Below are positions 9,201 to 21,449 of a DNA stretch of 64,000 bases, in pieces. Made by a program: the position numbers and the translations under genes. Under the pieces are notes generated by a model that was not told the DNA's origin, did no database searches, and saw only the letters and a list, made by a program, of their open reading frames with translations. Position 1 is the stretch's first letter, and every line of letters begins with the position of its first letter. This stretch comes from Sepioteuthis lessoniana (taxonomy: Eukaryota > Mollusca > Cephalopoda > Myopsida > Loliginidae). Where the stretch lies: the NCBI GenBank assembly GCA_963585895.1, contig OY757904.1:8208860-8272859 (forward strand), given 5' to 3'.

Positions 9201-11740
9201 TATTATTATTTTGCTCTTTTGTGAGTTCTTCACTTGAATGACAGCAAGTTTCCTCAAGTCTCCAGGACTCTTTTTAATATTCTGTCCGATCTCAACAATG
9301 CTGTAGTTTGGATGGTTTCCACTCGTCCTCTTATTTCCAAGACCTCCTGTGCTTGTACCAAACCTTTGATGGCTGTACCAAGCGTACCAATTACAGTTGG
9401 TATCACCGTCACTTTCATGTTCCATAGTTTTTTTTTCAGTTTTCTTGCAAGTTCTCTTTTCACTTTCCTTCAGTTTTACCCTGTGGTCAGCCAGAACGGC
9501 AAAGTTCACTATTCGAAAGGAATTTTTTGTTGACTATCACAAGGTCTGGTCATCTGGCCGAGATTAGGTGATCCGTTTGGATCTCAAAATCCCTGAGAAA
9601 TTTGTCCGTCTCGAGTGATTCTGGGTTATACATATACCATTTGTTCGTATGATCAAATTTAAACTTTTCAGACAATTTCCAGCAGATCACCTTGTCTACC
9701 TACTCGTGTCTAGTCTTATACTGTTTTTTACTGCATTGACTTATTTGATTGATCGTTTCGGTTCTGTCACCACACAATCTATATCTGCTATTTTGTTGCG
9801 TCTTGTCTATTCTTACTTTGACATTCAGTTTTTCTCTAAAGGTTTCCCTTTCTTAGTCATGTCCAATTTTTCTCGTGTGAGAGATTTCGTTTGTTCACCG
9901 CTTGAAATGTCTATACAGTTGGTTTTTTTCCCCCATTTTTGTTTTCTGGTTAATTTTTTTGGTTGATGCTGGTGTTTTCTGCATTCTTTCTGGTCGCTGT
10001 AATCAGTTTTCCTCTACGGCTTTTATGTAGTCTTCTCGTCGTTGTATCTTCAATGCCGGCGATTCCTTTTCCTTCTCCTTTTCTCGACACATAGAGTCTT
10101 TCTACGTCATCTCTGGTATGTAAGGCTTTATGCATCATCATATATTTTCTTTTTCACTAGTCCACTTGTTCTCTTGTCCACTTTGAGAATAGTATCCAGT
10201 ATCTTACGGGGGAGACCCATTTGATGAGATTTTTGCTATGCAGTTTGGTTTCGAGTAGTTTTCTCTTTCTTCTGAGATTTTTTTTTTAATCTTTTTTTTT
10301 TTCATCTCTACTTGTTTGATAGTGTCCACTTCTAATATCCCAAAGTATTCGTAAGTTTCCTTTTCTCAGAGCGTTCTGATTTTTTCTTGGTTTGACAGTT
10401 GTATACCTTCCGTTATTTGTCGTTTTCTGCTTTTCAGTATTACCATGGTATATTTTTCTCTGTTAAAAGTCCATCCCTATATCGTCACTCTGTATCTTCA
10501 CTGCCTGGATTCGAGTTTCCAATTCTTTTTACTTTTCTGCAAACAGTTTGATGTCGTCTATGTACATTAGTGATTGATTTTTTCCGATTTATAAAGTTTG
10601 TAGACCCCTGTGCATTTCCTAAGGATGATACTCTGTGGCATCATTGTTATTACCAATAGTAATGCTTATAGCGCATCTTCCTGGAAGATTCCTCTCTGGA
10701 TTATTACCACAGCTAAGCCTCGTCCTCCTGCTGTCAGTTTGACTTTCCAGTTTTCCACGGTGTTCTCGATAAACTTTATGACTTCGTTGGATATCATTTT
10801 GAGTTAGTCATTTATCGAGCTTTTCTGGATCATATCATATGCCTTTCATTGTCAATCCAAGCCATAGCTAGATTTTTTCATCTCGTTTTGCTTTTCTTGA
10901 GGATGTGTTGATCAATGTATAGTAGCTCTTCAGTTCCTCTGATCCCTTGGCGGCATCTTTTCTATTCATCGGGGAACTGACAGTGTCTTATTTGCGAGTA
11001 GTAAATATACTTCCTTATTTGTGCCGTTAGTATTTTTCACATGATCAGTAGGCACGTTATGGGTATGTAGTTGTTGGGGACGGTAATTTTTGAGGGGTCT
11101 TTTTGGATCAGGGTGTTCTTCCCTTTGGTCATCCATTCGGGTACGTCTGTTTCTTGGAAGCATGTATTCATTTTGATTGCCATGGATAGAAATCAAAATT
11201 TAAAATCAATATCCATGAATGCCATCATAGCCTGGCGTTTTCCAATTTGGTTCTTTTTTGAGTGTTGTGCTGAGGGAATCAAGGTGTATTTGCGCCTTCA
11301 ACCCTTCTTTGAGTCTTCCTCACTCTTTTCCCACATTGCTATTCTATTTGACTTTTCTATTTTGTTCTATTTGTTCCCATATTTTGCTCCTAAATTGTTT
11401 TGTTTCCTTTTCATCCTGTTGTTGGCATTAATTTTTACATTCTACCCCTAGTGTTTGTTCTGAGTAGTTTGAATGTGTGGTGTTTCGATTGTTATTATTT
11501 TGCGGTTCATTTCGGTTAGATTGTTCTTGTTTTTCAGTATCGATTATTGTATTTTAATTCTCTATTTATTTGTTGGTGTATTTCTAATATTTCAAGGTCA
11601 GAAAACCAACCTTTCTTTATAATCGTTCAAACTTGGTCAGCGAATCTTAGGCTAGTTGTCTGAAATCTAGCACATTCTTCCCAGATTTCTATCATTATTT
11701 TCCTATACTCTCTTTGTGTAGGGTTACTTCTAAAGTATCA
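9201..11740 (-). mobile_element. R4/Dong-like LINE copy B, 2.5 kb
   Basis: Long but broken minus-strand copy. From 5' to 3' of the element: GWFSDLEILEIHQQI (about 11600-11640), NWKTPGYDGIHGY before the RT core (about 11200), TLIQKDP-TVPNNY-PITCL (about 11070-11140), the RT catalytic box YIDD in SLMYIDDIKLFA (about 10550-10590), MMHKALHTRDDVERLYVSRK (10080-10141), the RLE region (9480-9700), and the 3' block ending VLET-GDLRKLAVIQV at 9235-9290. This order (RT, then CCHC, then RLE) is the layout of RLE-bearing LINEs. Stops and shifts occur throughout, so it is a pseudo-element. Its 5' edge meets the tail of copy H. Confidence 0.85.
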
Positions 11741-13005
11741 TTATTATTATTATTATTTACTCCTCTAGAGTTTTTCACATCAGTATTAGCTGATGGTTTT
11801 TCACTGGAGTTTGAGTGAGAGCAAGTCTCCTCAAGTCTCCAGGACTCGTCTCAGTATTCTGGCTGTTCTCAGCAATGCTGTCGTTTGGATAGTCTCCACC
11901 CGTCCGCTAACTTCCAAGTCCTCCAGGCCCTTTTAATAATCCTTTAGTTACTGTGCCTAACGCACAAATCATAATTGGCACAATTTACTTTCATGTTCCA
12001 CAGTTTTTTCAATTCTCTAATATCCTTCTTTTCACTTTCCTTCAGATTTATTCTGTGGTCCGCCGGGACAGCAAAGTCAACAATTTTGCAGATTCTCTTT
12101 CTTTTGGTGATTATTATGAGGTCTGGTCTTCTGGCCGGGATTAGGTGATCCGTTTGTATGTTAAAGTCCCATAGGAGTTTATGCGAGTCATTTTCTAGGA
12201 CAAGCGCCGGGTTGTGCATATACCATTTGTTTGTATGGTCGAATTGAAATTTCCTGCACATTTCCCAGTGGATTACCTTGCCGACCCAGTCGTGTCTCGC
12301 TTTGTACTCCTTCTGTGCTAATTTGCTGCATTCGCTTATGATGTGAATGATCGTTTCGTCTCTGTCACCGCATAGCCTACATTTACTGTTTTGTTGCGTC
12401 TTATCTATTCTCGCTTTGATATGATTCGTTCTTATGACGTTGTCCTGTGCTGCTAATAGGAGGGATTCCGTTTCTCTCTTAAGGTTTCCATTATTAGCCA
12501 GGTCCAGGTTTTCTGTTGTGAGATGTTGTTTATTAGACGCTTAAAGCGGCCATCGAGTTGTTTTCCTTCCCATTTTGTTTCCTAGTTGTTGTCATTCTTT
12601 CGTTTATCGTGTTGTCCGTATCGACTCTGATGGTTGTAATTAGTCCTCGTTCGTGTTTTTCTATGTAGTCTTCGAGCCGTTGTATGCATGCGTCAACGGT
12701 GTCTTCGATGCTGACAAGTCCTCTTCCTCCCTGTTTTCTAGATACATATAGTCTGTCAACGTCGTCTCTAGGGTGTAATGCCTTATGCATAGTCATTAGT
12801 TTTCTTGTCCATTTGTTTAAGTTCCTCTCGGGTCCACTTGAGAAAGGGTCCCGTGTATCTAACTAGTGGCACAGCCCAAGTATTTATTCATTTGATGAGG
12901 TTTCTGCTGGAGAGTTTTGTCTCGAGTAGTTTTCGCGTTCTCCTGAGATATTATTTTCGGATCATGTCTTTCATATCACTTGTTTGATGGTGTCAGCCTC
13001 CATTC
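11741..13005 (-). mobile_element. R4/Dong-like LINE copy H, 5' truncated
   Basis: The 3' tail of this copy is a (TAA)n run on the minus strand (11741-11758), immediately joined to the 5' sequence of copy B. Inside are a well-preserved C-terminal region (MCRKFQFDHTNKWYMHNPA, then RPDLIIITK-CKIVDFAVPADHR, 11944-12261), a CCHC area (12370-12400), and a KALHPRDDVDRLYVSRKQGG frame (12533-12796). The PD...D spacing and the downstream LWNMKV block are the RLE signature of this family. Confidence 0.87.
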
Positions 13006-13695
13006 CTTGAGAGTTTTTCACATCAGCGTTAGCTGATGGTCTTTCACTGAAGTTTGAGTGACAGCAAGTTTCCTCAAATTTCCAGGACTCTTCTAAGTAT
13101 TCTGACCGTTCTCAATAATGCTGTAGTTTGGATGGTCTCCACTCGTCCGCCAACTTCGAAGTCTTCCAGTCCCTTTAGTAATCCATTAGTTACTGTGCCC
13201 AATGCACCAATCTCAATTGGTATAATTGTCACGTTCATGTTCCATTACTTTTTTAATTCTCTAGCAAGGTCGAGGTACTTATCGTTCTTTTCACATTCTT
13301 TCAGTTTTATTCTGTGGTCAGCCGGGACAGCAAAGTCGACAATTTTGCAAATTCTCCTATTATTGTTGATTATTATTAGGTCTGGTCTTCTGGCCGAGAT
13401 TAGATGATCCGTGTGTATGTCGAAGTCCCATAGGAGTTTATGTGTGTCATTTTCTAGGACAGATGCTGGGTTGTGCATATACCATTTGTTCGTATGGTCA
13501 AATTTAAATTTCTTGCTCATTTCCCAGTGGATTACCTTGCCGACCCAGTCATGTCTAGTCTTCTTGTACTTCTGCGATAATTTTCTGCATTCACTTACTA
13601 CCTTATTGATGGTATCATCTCTGTCACCGCATAGCCTACATTTGCTATTTTGCTGCGTGTTGTTATTGCTGTTATTGATATTATTATTACTGTTT
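13006..13695 (-). mobile_element. R4/Dong-like LINE copy I, intact C-terminal endonuclease frame
   Basis: A 151-codon open frame (13245-13700, minus) covers the knuckle and the RLE. The knuckle reads CRLCGDRDDTINKVVSEC; the family's CX2CX8HX4C pattern has H replaced by K. Further on are KKFKFDHTNKWYMHNPA and RRPDLIII, then CKIVDFAVPADHR (the PD-(D/E)XK-type catalytic stretch), followed by LDLARELKK. The element's 3' block continues to 13006. The 5' edge sits in an AT-rich sequence with repeated AATAAT motifs. This is the best endonuclease domain in the window, but the histidine loss suggests relaxed constraint. Confidence 0.88.
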
Positions 13696-13947
13696 TTCAA
13701 AGGTGAAGCTTTCTTGATAAGTCGTATTGTACGAGAAGAGTTAAAATGTTATCAAGCAATGAATCATGAAAAATAATCAGTTTATTAGATTAATTCATCT
13801 ATAAAAACATTTTTTTCTTTTTTATCTCTATCGATACAAATGATTAGAATATATTTCTTTGTCTTACAATTTGAAGTATGAATTTATCCTAATCCACAAA
13901 GAGGATGCCATACGAAGTCAGTCTTTAAGTGGTTTACGGCTGGTTTT

Positions 13948-14085
13948 AATTGAGATTGCTTTTTCTCCCGGACTGGTTGCCTTACCAATGCTAAAGAATC
14001 CAATCTGCCTAACTATTTACCCATAATTGGCGGGAGGAAAGGACAAACAGATTCATGCCTTTCACAAGTGCATTAAGGCCCCCAC
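13948..14085 (-). mobile_element. SINE2 fragment
   Basis: Minus-strand body of SINE2: TTTACCCATAATTGGCGGGA, CTTACCAATGCTAAAGAA and the region matching CTAGGAGAAGGAAAAC. The tRNA-like head is missing. Confidence 0.75.
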
Positions 14086-14600
14086 TTCACAGTTTGAAAG
14101 AGAACTATCAAATTTGATATGCATACTGACTGAATTTATGACAATATTTGTTTCAAACTGGAAAACGATCGAAAAAGGTCTCTATCAATAAAATCAGAAG
14201 CCATGTTTACGTTACTAGTTATTTTCAGTGTGTTTTTGAACATTCATTTGCCATTTTTTAATGAATCATTTTACAGTCTTTGTAACCAGATTTGATACAA
14301 GTCTTGACCTTTTTACGCGGCGCAGACATATACTTCTATTAGCAGAATATAATTTTAATGAAATTTAAGATAATACCATACATTCAATTTTCAAAATCAA
14401 ACTTTGGCTACTTTAAAATTTGAATCCCGCTCTCTACCGTTATATGTTATGCACTCTAATAAAATTAGATTTCATTTAAAGTTATTGAATTATATATCAG
14501 AATGATTATAGATTATTCTATATCTTCAAGTTGAGTCATGAAAAATTTACGTTTTAGTGAAATATATTTTATAGAAGAATAATTTAACAAGGAATTAATT
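14086..14600. other. Unassigned AT-rich spacer
   Basis: No repeat or coding match recognised. Confidence 0.3.
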
Positions 14601-15295
14601 TCAATCAATAATATATTCCCCATTATTTTGAATGACTTCTTGCCATTTATCTAGTTGCTCGTTAGTTTCTCTCAAGTAAAATTCATCTGGTTTCGATTTC
14701 AAGAAATTTTCCACAAAAGTTTTCATCTGATCTTGTTGAGAAAAAATTTTGTCGTACAGAACAAGAACTGGCCAGCCTAAATCAAACATTTTTCCTGCGT
14801 GATTCTTGTTGAATGTTACCCTCTATCATCGTTAAGAGAAGCTCAACGTTTCTCCGATTGGCAAGTGTGGGACGTTTTATTAAATTTTCAAACACATTTT
14901 GCTGGTCTTGAAAGTATAAGTCTGCACTGATTATGGTTTAAAAACTTAAGATTGATAATATCACAATGATATCATAATACATTCAGTATAACTTTTCTTC
15001 CAGGAAGATACCCTTTGGGATGCAATGTGGATATTCCTCCTTGTTAAACCACCGCCTTTTGCGTTGATCATCGTCATGATAACCCATTTTTCATCACCTA
15101 TAATTATATTCTTGAGAAACGAGTCCTTTATTTCCTTGAAAGAATACCTATCGCTATGAATATGTAATATTACTTATTCTTTTCAGTAAGTGTATGAGGA
15201 ACCAAAACTCCCAGCTTTCTCATTTTCTCAATCTTTTTCAAGCGGTGGTTTATTGTCGATTGGGATGTGTTAAGGTCAAACACTAAGTGAACGTA
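14601..15295 (-). pseudogene. mariner transposase remnant B
   Basis: Minus-strand pieces of a mariner transposase in the right order. The helix-turn-helix part HLVFDLNTSQSTINHRLKKIEKM, split by one change of wording, runs into GVLVPHTLTEKNK (15170-15300). Next is KNIIIGDEKWV with the first catalytic Asp (about 15080-15110). The C-terminus DLGWPVL-KTFVENFLKSKP, then KWQEVIQNNGEYIID, ends at 14601. The second and third Asp region around the proline-rich PPYSPD motif is deleted or garbled. The upstream end is cut at about 15295, where an RTE 3' fragment begins in the opposite orientation. Confidence 0.8.
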
Positions 15296-15650
15296 TGGAG
15301 AAAAAGCTTGACTGCAATTACACAAGAATGCCGCGAGCAATATTGAACAAGTTCTGGTGGCAGCACCCGACAAAGCAGCTGCTGTACGGCCACCTACCAC
15401 CCATCACAAAAACTATCCAAGTTAGACTGCTGGAGAAGTAAGGACGAACACATAAACAACATACTCCTGTGGACCTCTTCTCATGGAGGAGCAAAGGGAG
15501 GACGACCAGCTAGAACCTATAAACAACAGCTCTGTGCTGATACAGAGTGTAGCTTTTAAGACTTACCGGGAACGATGGACGATAGAGATAGGTGGCAGGA
15601 GAGGGTTAGGGATATCCGTGCTGGTGGCGTGACATGATGATGATGATGAT
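15296..15650 (+). mobile_element. RTE LINE 3' end, 5' truncated
   Basis: Homologous to the C-terminus of the RTE copy at 34060: LDCNYTRM, then WWQHPTKQLLYGHLPPITK, then GRPARTYKQQLC and VRDIRAGGVT. It ends in a (GATGAT)n tail at 15636-15650. Frameshifts are present, including a missing stretch near 15425 (VRL-RRS). Confidence 0.85.
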
Positions 15651-15761
15651 GCTAATTAATCTGCTTTTATAAAACGGACATTTTTAATACCGCAACCCAA
15701 TACATGAAAACATGGTACTTATTATATGAAACAAAACATTACTTCAAAAAGTAATAAGTTC

Positions 15762-16555
15762 AAGTAAATTTTGATGAACTTGGAAATAATATTTTTATCG
15801 ATTAACGCGTTGCTTTAAATCATATAGGTTGCATTTCATTTGAACCACATGTGATATTTGGCTACACAAAATCTGACTTATTTTGCACTATGAATTACGA
15901 AGAGGGAATTTCTTCGTGGAAAAATTCCAGTGTTTGCCTTTTTTTTTATTATTGAAAAATACATTTGACCAAAAAGAATATCCCTAATAGTTATTTCACC
16001 AATTATTCAAATGTCAAATTTCTATTATTTTTCATTGATTTAATCTTTAGTTTCAAGGCCGTATAATGATCGTACCTGAGAAAAAAAAAAATGATACTCA
16101 AAACTTCCATGTTAGTGAGGCTTACTATACGATTTGTGTATCCCTTGCAGAAGGGTAATTAACGTACTCATCCCCCCAAAAAAGTAAATTTTGATGAACG
16201 TGTAAATTATATTTTTTATCGATTAACGTATTCCTCCAAATCCTAGACGCTGCATTTAATTTGAACCACATGAGATATTTCGGCTATACAAAATCTGACT
16301 TTTTTTGCACTATGAATTACGAAAAAGAATTTTTTCGTGGAAAAATTTCTGTGTTCGCCTTTTTTTATGATTGAAAAGAATATCCCTGTTAATTATTGCA
16401 CCAATTACTTTAATGTCGAATTTCTATTATTTTTCATTAATTAAATCTTTAGTTTCAAGGCCGTATAATGATCGTATCTGAGAAAAAGATTGATACTCAA
16501 AACTTTCATGCTAGTGAGGCTTACAATACGCTTGGTGTAATTCACGTAATTCCCG
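15762..16555. repeat. Tandem segmental duplication, about 420-bp period
   Basis: Two adjacent direct copies begin with AAGTAAATTTTGATGAAC at about 15762 and 16181. They share long blocks: TTTGAACCACATG-GATATTT, TTTTGCACTATGAATTACGA, TTTCAAGGCCGTATAATGAT and CATG-TAGTGAGGCTTAC. Copies differ by scattered substitutions and small indels (I estimate 85-90% alike), so the duplication is not recent. No coding content. Confidence 0.85.
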
Positions 16556-16564
16556 CCCCCCGCC

Positions 16565-17075
16565 CCCAGGAATGTCCTGTAATGACTGTGAATTGCATCC
16601 GATTGTGATGCATCAGTTTCTGATATCTGGGGAGTATGGAGTACCCCTTCACTACCATTACTCTAATCTAGAATGATTGTAACTGTTCGGGTCCCATTTA
16701 TAGATCAAATACATCAGTTTATAAATAATAGATATTTGATAAAAACCTTTGATACAATATATAATAGTAAATTATTTGTATTTATGGTCACTTGAAGCTA
16801 AAATTGTTTTTAAGGATTAGTATAAGTTACTTGTAATCATAAAACTGAGTAAAAAAGGACCATTATAAAATAAAAATGATTACTTGAAACCACAAAAATG
16901 TGTGCAAATTATTTTTATTGGATTGGAATACTTTATATATAACTGTGTACAAAAATCTCTTTAGAAACATCTACACAAAAATATCAATATAAATGTAAAA
17001 TGAACGCTATTCCTAACCGGTAGGCATAAAATAACTGTAGACAGGTTTACATGCCGTTAAAATCAATTAACTAAT
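16565..17075 (-). repeat. Family P copy 4
   Basis: Reverse orientation. The block (TGATATCTGGGGAGTATGGA, TACCCCTTCACTACCATTAC, GGTCCCATTTATAGATCAAA) is followed by subrepeats with ACTTGTAATCATAAAACTG. The leading end, reading ACATGCCGTTAAAATCAATT, is at 17050-17070. No (TA)n tail on this copy. Confidence 0.65.
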
Positions 17076-17902
17076 AAAAAATTCGAATAAAAAATAAGTT
17101 TCGAGGAGCGACATTTTAACCATAAGCGCACAGATACTTTAATTGTCATTGCAGGACAAGATCCACAGAGTCATGATTTGATCCACAGTTAGTGCGCACT
17201 TATTCTCTGGTCTGATCTTATGGGAGGGCCGGGAGCATCATTTTAATTAAACGTAAGATACACAGATATATATTCATAGAGAGTGAACCAAGGAACGTAA
17301 CTTTAGTTGGCGTTGGAGTGCAGAAATACTACATTAAGATCTTTTAAGGAAGTGCAGACCCATAGGTAAATGAATATAAACGTGGATGTTATTTCACTTT
17401 TTTCTATTCTAGAAGATTGCTTGTCAGTAGAAAATCACCATCTAAAGAATTCATTTTCCCCTTCTTTTAAAATAACTAACTTGCGGACAATATGACATGA
17501 TAATGACAGACATGACAGTTTTATATCGATGGTTTATTCTAAACGTCATCACATCTATTTTAAGCTTTACACTTCTTAATTTCTTGGGACATGCAGAGAA
17601 AAGTTTATTCTCTTTCTCACTGTCAATCTTGGAAATACACCGCTTTCATTAAAGTCATGAAGCATAAAAAAGCCTTAGAAAGTTCAATTTAAAGAACTCT
17701 CAACCAAATAAGAGAAACTTTCAAAAAGTAAGAAAATCCAATTTTGAACTAGTGATATTAATAGTTGGGACTGTGAAAGTAATTGATATTTATCTTCTCA
17801 ATAGTACCTGAACTAAACATATTAAACATTGTCATCATTGCCAGATAAATAATTAAAGATGAGCTATATTTCCTGAAATTTATATCTTATCATGAGATGA
17901 TA
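17076..17902. other. No gene recognised
   Basis: Unique-looking AT-rich DNA. 17480-17530 has GACATGATAATGACAGACATGAC, a tiny local repeat. Confidence 0.3.
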
Positions 17903-18115
17903 TGAATTACACGAGGTTAAGTAAGCGTCGAGTTCAATCCTGAACGAGGCTGTTTGTATTTCACATAATGTTAATAACCTAGGGGAAAGTATAAACCCGT
18001 CTCTTCTATGGGTAAATTAACTTTGATTGGGTAAGCAATCTTGGAGAAGGAACACTTTGAATGAAAATCGGATGTATTCTTCTTGGAATTGACCTTGTAT
18101 CATATCCAGTCTATG
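17903..18115 (+). mobile_element. SINE2 copy, worn
   Basis: Plus-strand SINE2 with a damaged head (GAGTTCAATCCTGAACGAGG keeps the B-box-like motif), the body with TATGGGTAAAT and CTTGGAGAAGGAA, and the end ATTGACCTTGTATCATATCC. Confidence 0.75.
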
Positions 18116-18489
18116 GGGTTGAGGTTTGATTATGGGACTGTAGAAAAATTCTCAAGAGAAAGAAATCAGAAAAAGTTCGTACTATTCGACTTATTCATCC
18201 GACAGTTCAACACACTTAGAAATTTCTATCTCAAGTTTCTAAAACCTCTCAAAAATTCAATTAAAAATCATTATTTTTTCTTTAGTTGGGTTGAGAATTT
18301 TTCAGTAATTATTTACATATTTCAGATATTATTTAAAACGGCATAGGGTCAAATCGAGAGAAGAAAGGGGATAAACTTTGTTGTATCAATATCAAAATTG
18401 TCGTTGTTCTGAGTGAAAATGAGCATTTCAAATCTAATCTGACCTTGACTATTGACATCTGAAATTAGCTAATCACGAAGCACGATTAT

Positions 18490-18870
18490 ATACAGATAGA
18501 AATCTTTATCTTTCTGTGTGGAATATCTGCTCAAGGTGCTTTTTGTAGTCTTCAAGAGAATAAAAAAATTCTGAAATACTGCCATAAATAATAATCAGAA
18601 GCTGAAAATACCTAATGAATACTGTGAATGAGGAAAACCTTTCCAGCAAAATTGTGAGACTTTTTTTTGCTTGGTCACGAAAGGAAAATATCGTTCAGTA
18701 AATTGACACCCTTTTTCATAAGTACGAAAACATTTTCGTTGATTGTTGCTTTCATTATTTCTACTTTGAACTGTACTTATTCGAATGAATTGTTTGGATG
18801 TTCTAGAAGGAATGCTATCTTCTGATGATCTCACCAGTTTTCGCCAACGATACACAATTGTTGATAAAAT
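18490..18870 (-). pseudogene. mariner transposase remnant C, highly decayed
   Basis: Minus-strand text, after small frame changes, reads FCWKGFPHSQYS-LGIF (compare the proline-rich PPYSPD motif), then ASDYYLWQYF, then SLEDYKKHLEQIF. These follow the C-terminal layout of mariner transposases. Upstream, VQSRNNESNNQRKCF has no firm match. Coding capacity is destroyed. Called from motif order only. Confidence 0.5.
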
Positions 18871-18881
18871 TACATCTGTTT

Positions 18882-18887
<6 letters not shown>

Positions 18888-18942
<55 letters not shown>
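18888..18942. repeat. (TA)n microsatellite
   Basis: Pure TA dinucleotide tract of about 55 bp next to the mariner C remnant. Confidence 0.97.
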
Positions 18943-18949
<7 letters not shown>

Positions 18950-19089
18950 GACTATTTTGCAAATTTTCTGATAGGTATTTTCTGAAAGGTATTTTTATTG
19001 GTTGCTCGTTGACCAGTTCAAAGCTAATGTTGATAGAAAACCTCACCTTTGTGTAGGATTGTGTAAAGGTTATTTTTCAAAATATCGTC

Positions 19090-19158
19090 ATTAGAACTGA
19101 TGGTTTGTGTGTTAGTATTTTATGATATATCAACCTTTATGTGTTATTAATGTCAATT

Positions 19159-19194
<36 letters not shown>

Positions 19195-20082
19195 TGTAAA
19201 TATATATATATATAATAGTTTGCATGTTTTTAGATAACTTTATTTTTAAACGAGTAGTCAGGGATTATTTATTTGTACACAGTTAAGTGGTTTCGTGTAT
19301 TCTTATTAAACACTTATAATTCTATTTATCAAGCCTTCCTTTATTATAAGAATAATTTGCACACAACAGTATGGCTTCAAATTACTTATAATTATGATTT
19401 TTAGTAAATAATTGAACAGTTTTATTTGACCCACGGATGGGTCGCAAACAGGTACTACTGTAAAATAATTAGGGATTTTAGTTAATTTTTTTTAGTTTTT
19501 AGTGATAAATTGTTTTCTAAGCTAAATTTTGAGTTCGTAGTTGCAGGTTTTCGTGTTGAAAATGTCAAAGCAGATAAATGGAGCGAAGAGGCCTCGTCGG
19601 GATGGGAGCGATTAGTGAATAAAAAATATCTAAGTTTATGGTTGTCCGTTTCGTGTAATAGAACATAAAGTTCCTGTCAATCTAAGAGGCAGTAGTAATT
19701 CTTTTAATCTATTTCTCTTGTTTCGGCGGCTGGTGTAAATGTTGCAGACACATATCATGAAAATTAACGGAACCCTTTTGTGTTGTTTCAAAAGAGTAAC
19801 GTTACACCTATATTACTATTAGGGGCCGTAACGTTACGCCAGCAATATGAGCCAGAGTAGACCTGGATTTGTTTCAATGAAGGGGTACTCTACATTTCCT
19901 AAATCTCTAGAACTCGACCATCATTATCAGATATAGTTTAGTGTCATCCCGAGGAGAAGTGTCTTACCCCTTTGCAGTGGTGCAGTCGGTGCACCAGTCG
20001 ACCGAATAAATAAAAAATGAGAGCTTTTTTGTTTTTATGCTTTTGTACTATGACACAATTGTTGATAAAATTATATTTGTTT

Positions 20083-20117
<35 letters not shown>
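19090..20117 (+). repeat. Family P copy 5 with two (TA)n tracts
   Basis: A tip reading GATATATCAACCTTTATGTG, then TTAATGTCAA, sits before a (TA)n/(GA)n tract (19158-19214). Then follow AAACGAGTAGTCAGGGATTATT, subrepeats (CACACAACAGTATGGCTTCAA), a foreign-looking insert (about 19450-19830) and the conserved block (CCTGGATTTGTTTCAATGAAGG, ACCATCATTATCAGATATAG). A second (TA)n tract is at 20087-20117. The insert breaks the usual order. Confidence 0.55.
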
Positions 20118-20123
<6 letters not shown>

Positions 20124-20964
20124 TCATTGACCTGCTTGAACATACCCACAATTTTGCAAATTTTCTGAAAATAATTCGCCCACTAGAGAGATAAAAAGGA
20201 TTTGCCAGTGAAAGGGTTAAGTATCGAACTTCAAGCAGAAATGTTGTCGAATCTTTTTTTTCCTGGCTTAAATTACATAGCAAAGCGACTTAGAAGCGCA
20301 TACAAATGATATCATTGAAAGAGCCTTGTCGGCAACAGTGAGTGACGTTCTATTTGGTTAATTATCAAATCCTTTTATTCTTAAAATAAGCAGAAGGGAT
20401 GGAATGTTAATTCTTCAAAACTGCTACCCAGGGACGCTGGAAGTTTAATTCAAAATTTAGCAAGAACTCGGTTAAGCGTTTTCTTTTTTGGCTCAGGAAA
20501 AATCAGAAACAATTTTAAGACAAATTAACATGGCCAACATCAACATTCTTTTTATGTGGTTTATTTTATCCTTTTCGGTGTGATAATAGAGATCATATTC
20601 CCATTTTAAAAATAGAAGATACAAAAGAGAAAAAACGTTTTTATCGGTTGAATCTAGAAATAACACACTGATCCATTTCAAGATATCGCTATTGATTGTA
20701 TCTAGTTTTTTAAAGACAAAATACATAGAAAATATACATTAGGTTCTTTCAATTAACACTGATAAAACTATATGTAATGAAAGAAAATGTATAAACGGCT
20801 GAACACCACATATTTTACAAGAATGATATAAGGCTAATCTACAATACGAATGATGGTTTTTAATAACGACGATTTCATCATACAACGAGTGGTTAAAAGT
20901 ATCAATAGAATTATCCTGTAACCAGATTTAATTGTAAGGGTGCTATTGATCTAGCGTGACTTGA
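20118..20964. other. No gene recognised
   Basis: Unique-looking. A 77-codon minus-strand frame (20493-20726) is lysine- and leucine-rich with no domain I recognise; I would not call it a gene. Confidence 0.3.
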
Positions 20965-21210
20965 ATAATCTGGTGGAGTCCATCCTTCTCCAAGTCTGGA
21001 TTGAATTTAGAGCTCTCCTTCTCCTAGAACGGTGGCCATACCAATGTTAAAGAGCTCAGTCTGCCTCACTATTTACCCACAGCTGGATTCATATTTTTCT
21101 TCGGAGTATTAGCTCTTCATAAAATGCAATCTGGTTTAGGATTTGAACAAGGGTCGTCAGGTCTACTTCAAGCGACGATAATCGTTAAGCTACGAGTGCC
21201 TCCTAAAGTA
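20965..21210 (-). mobile_element. SINE2 copy, worn
   Basis: Minus-strand body and head: TATTTACCCACAGCTGGATT, AGGATTTGAACAAGGGTCG (B-box region) and CGTTAAGCTACGAGTGCCTCC (head). Diverged from the intact copies. Confidence 0.75.
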
Positions 21211-21449
21211 TGAAAGCTAAAGCTTTAAATTTTTTTTATGTAAAAAGTAAAAACTTGAATAAAGACACAAGGAAAGCTGACCAACTTATATAATAAAGTG
21301 ATGGTACCTTGGTGTCTCTACTTCTTTTTAGAGGATTCATTGCCAGTTAGAACAATAAAAATTAAGAAGTTAATCTCAATGACTTTTGAACAAAATGTTT
21401 TTTTCAAAAACCAGGATTGTACTCTTGCAATACTCTTCATACTCACTGG

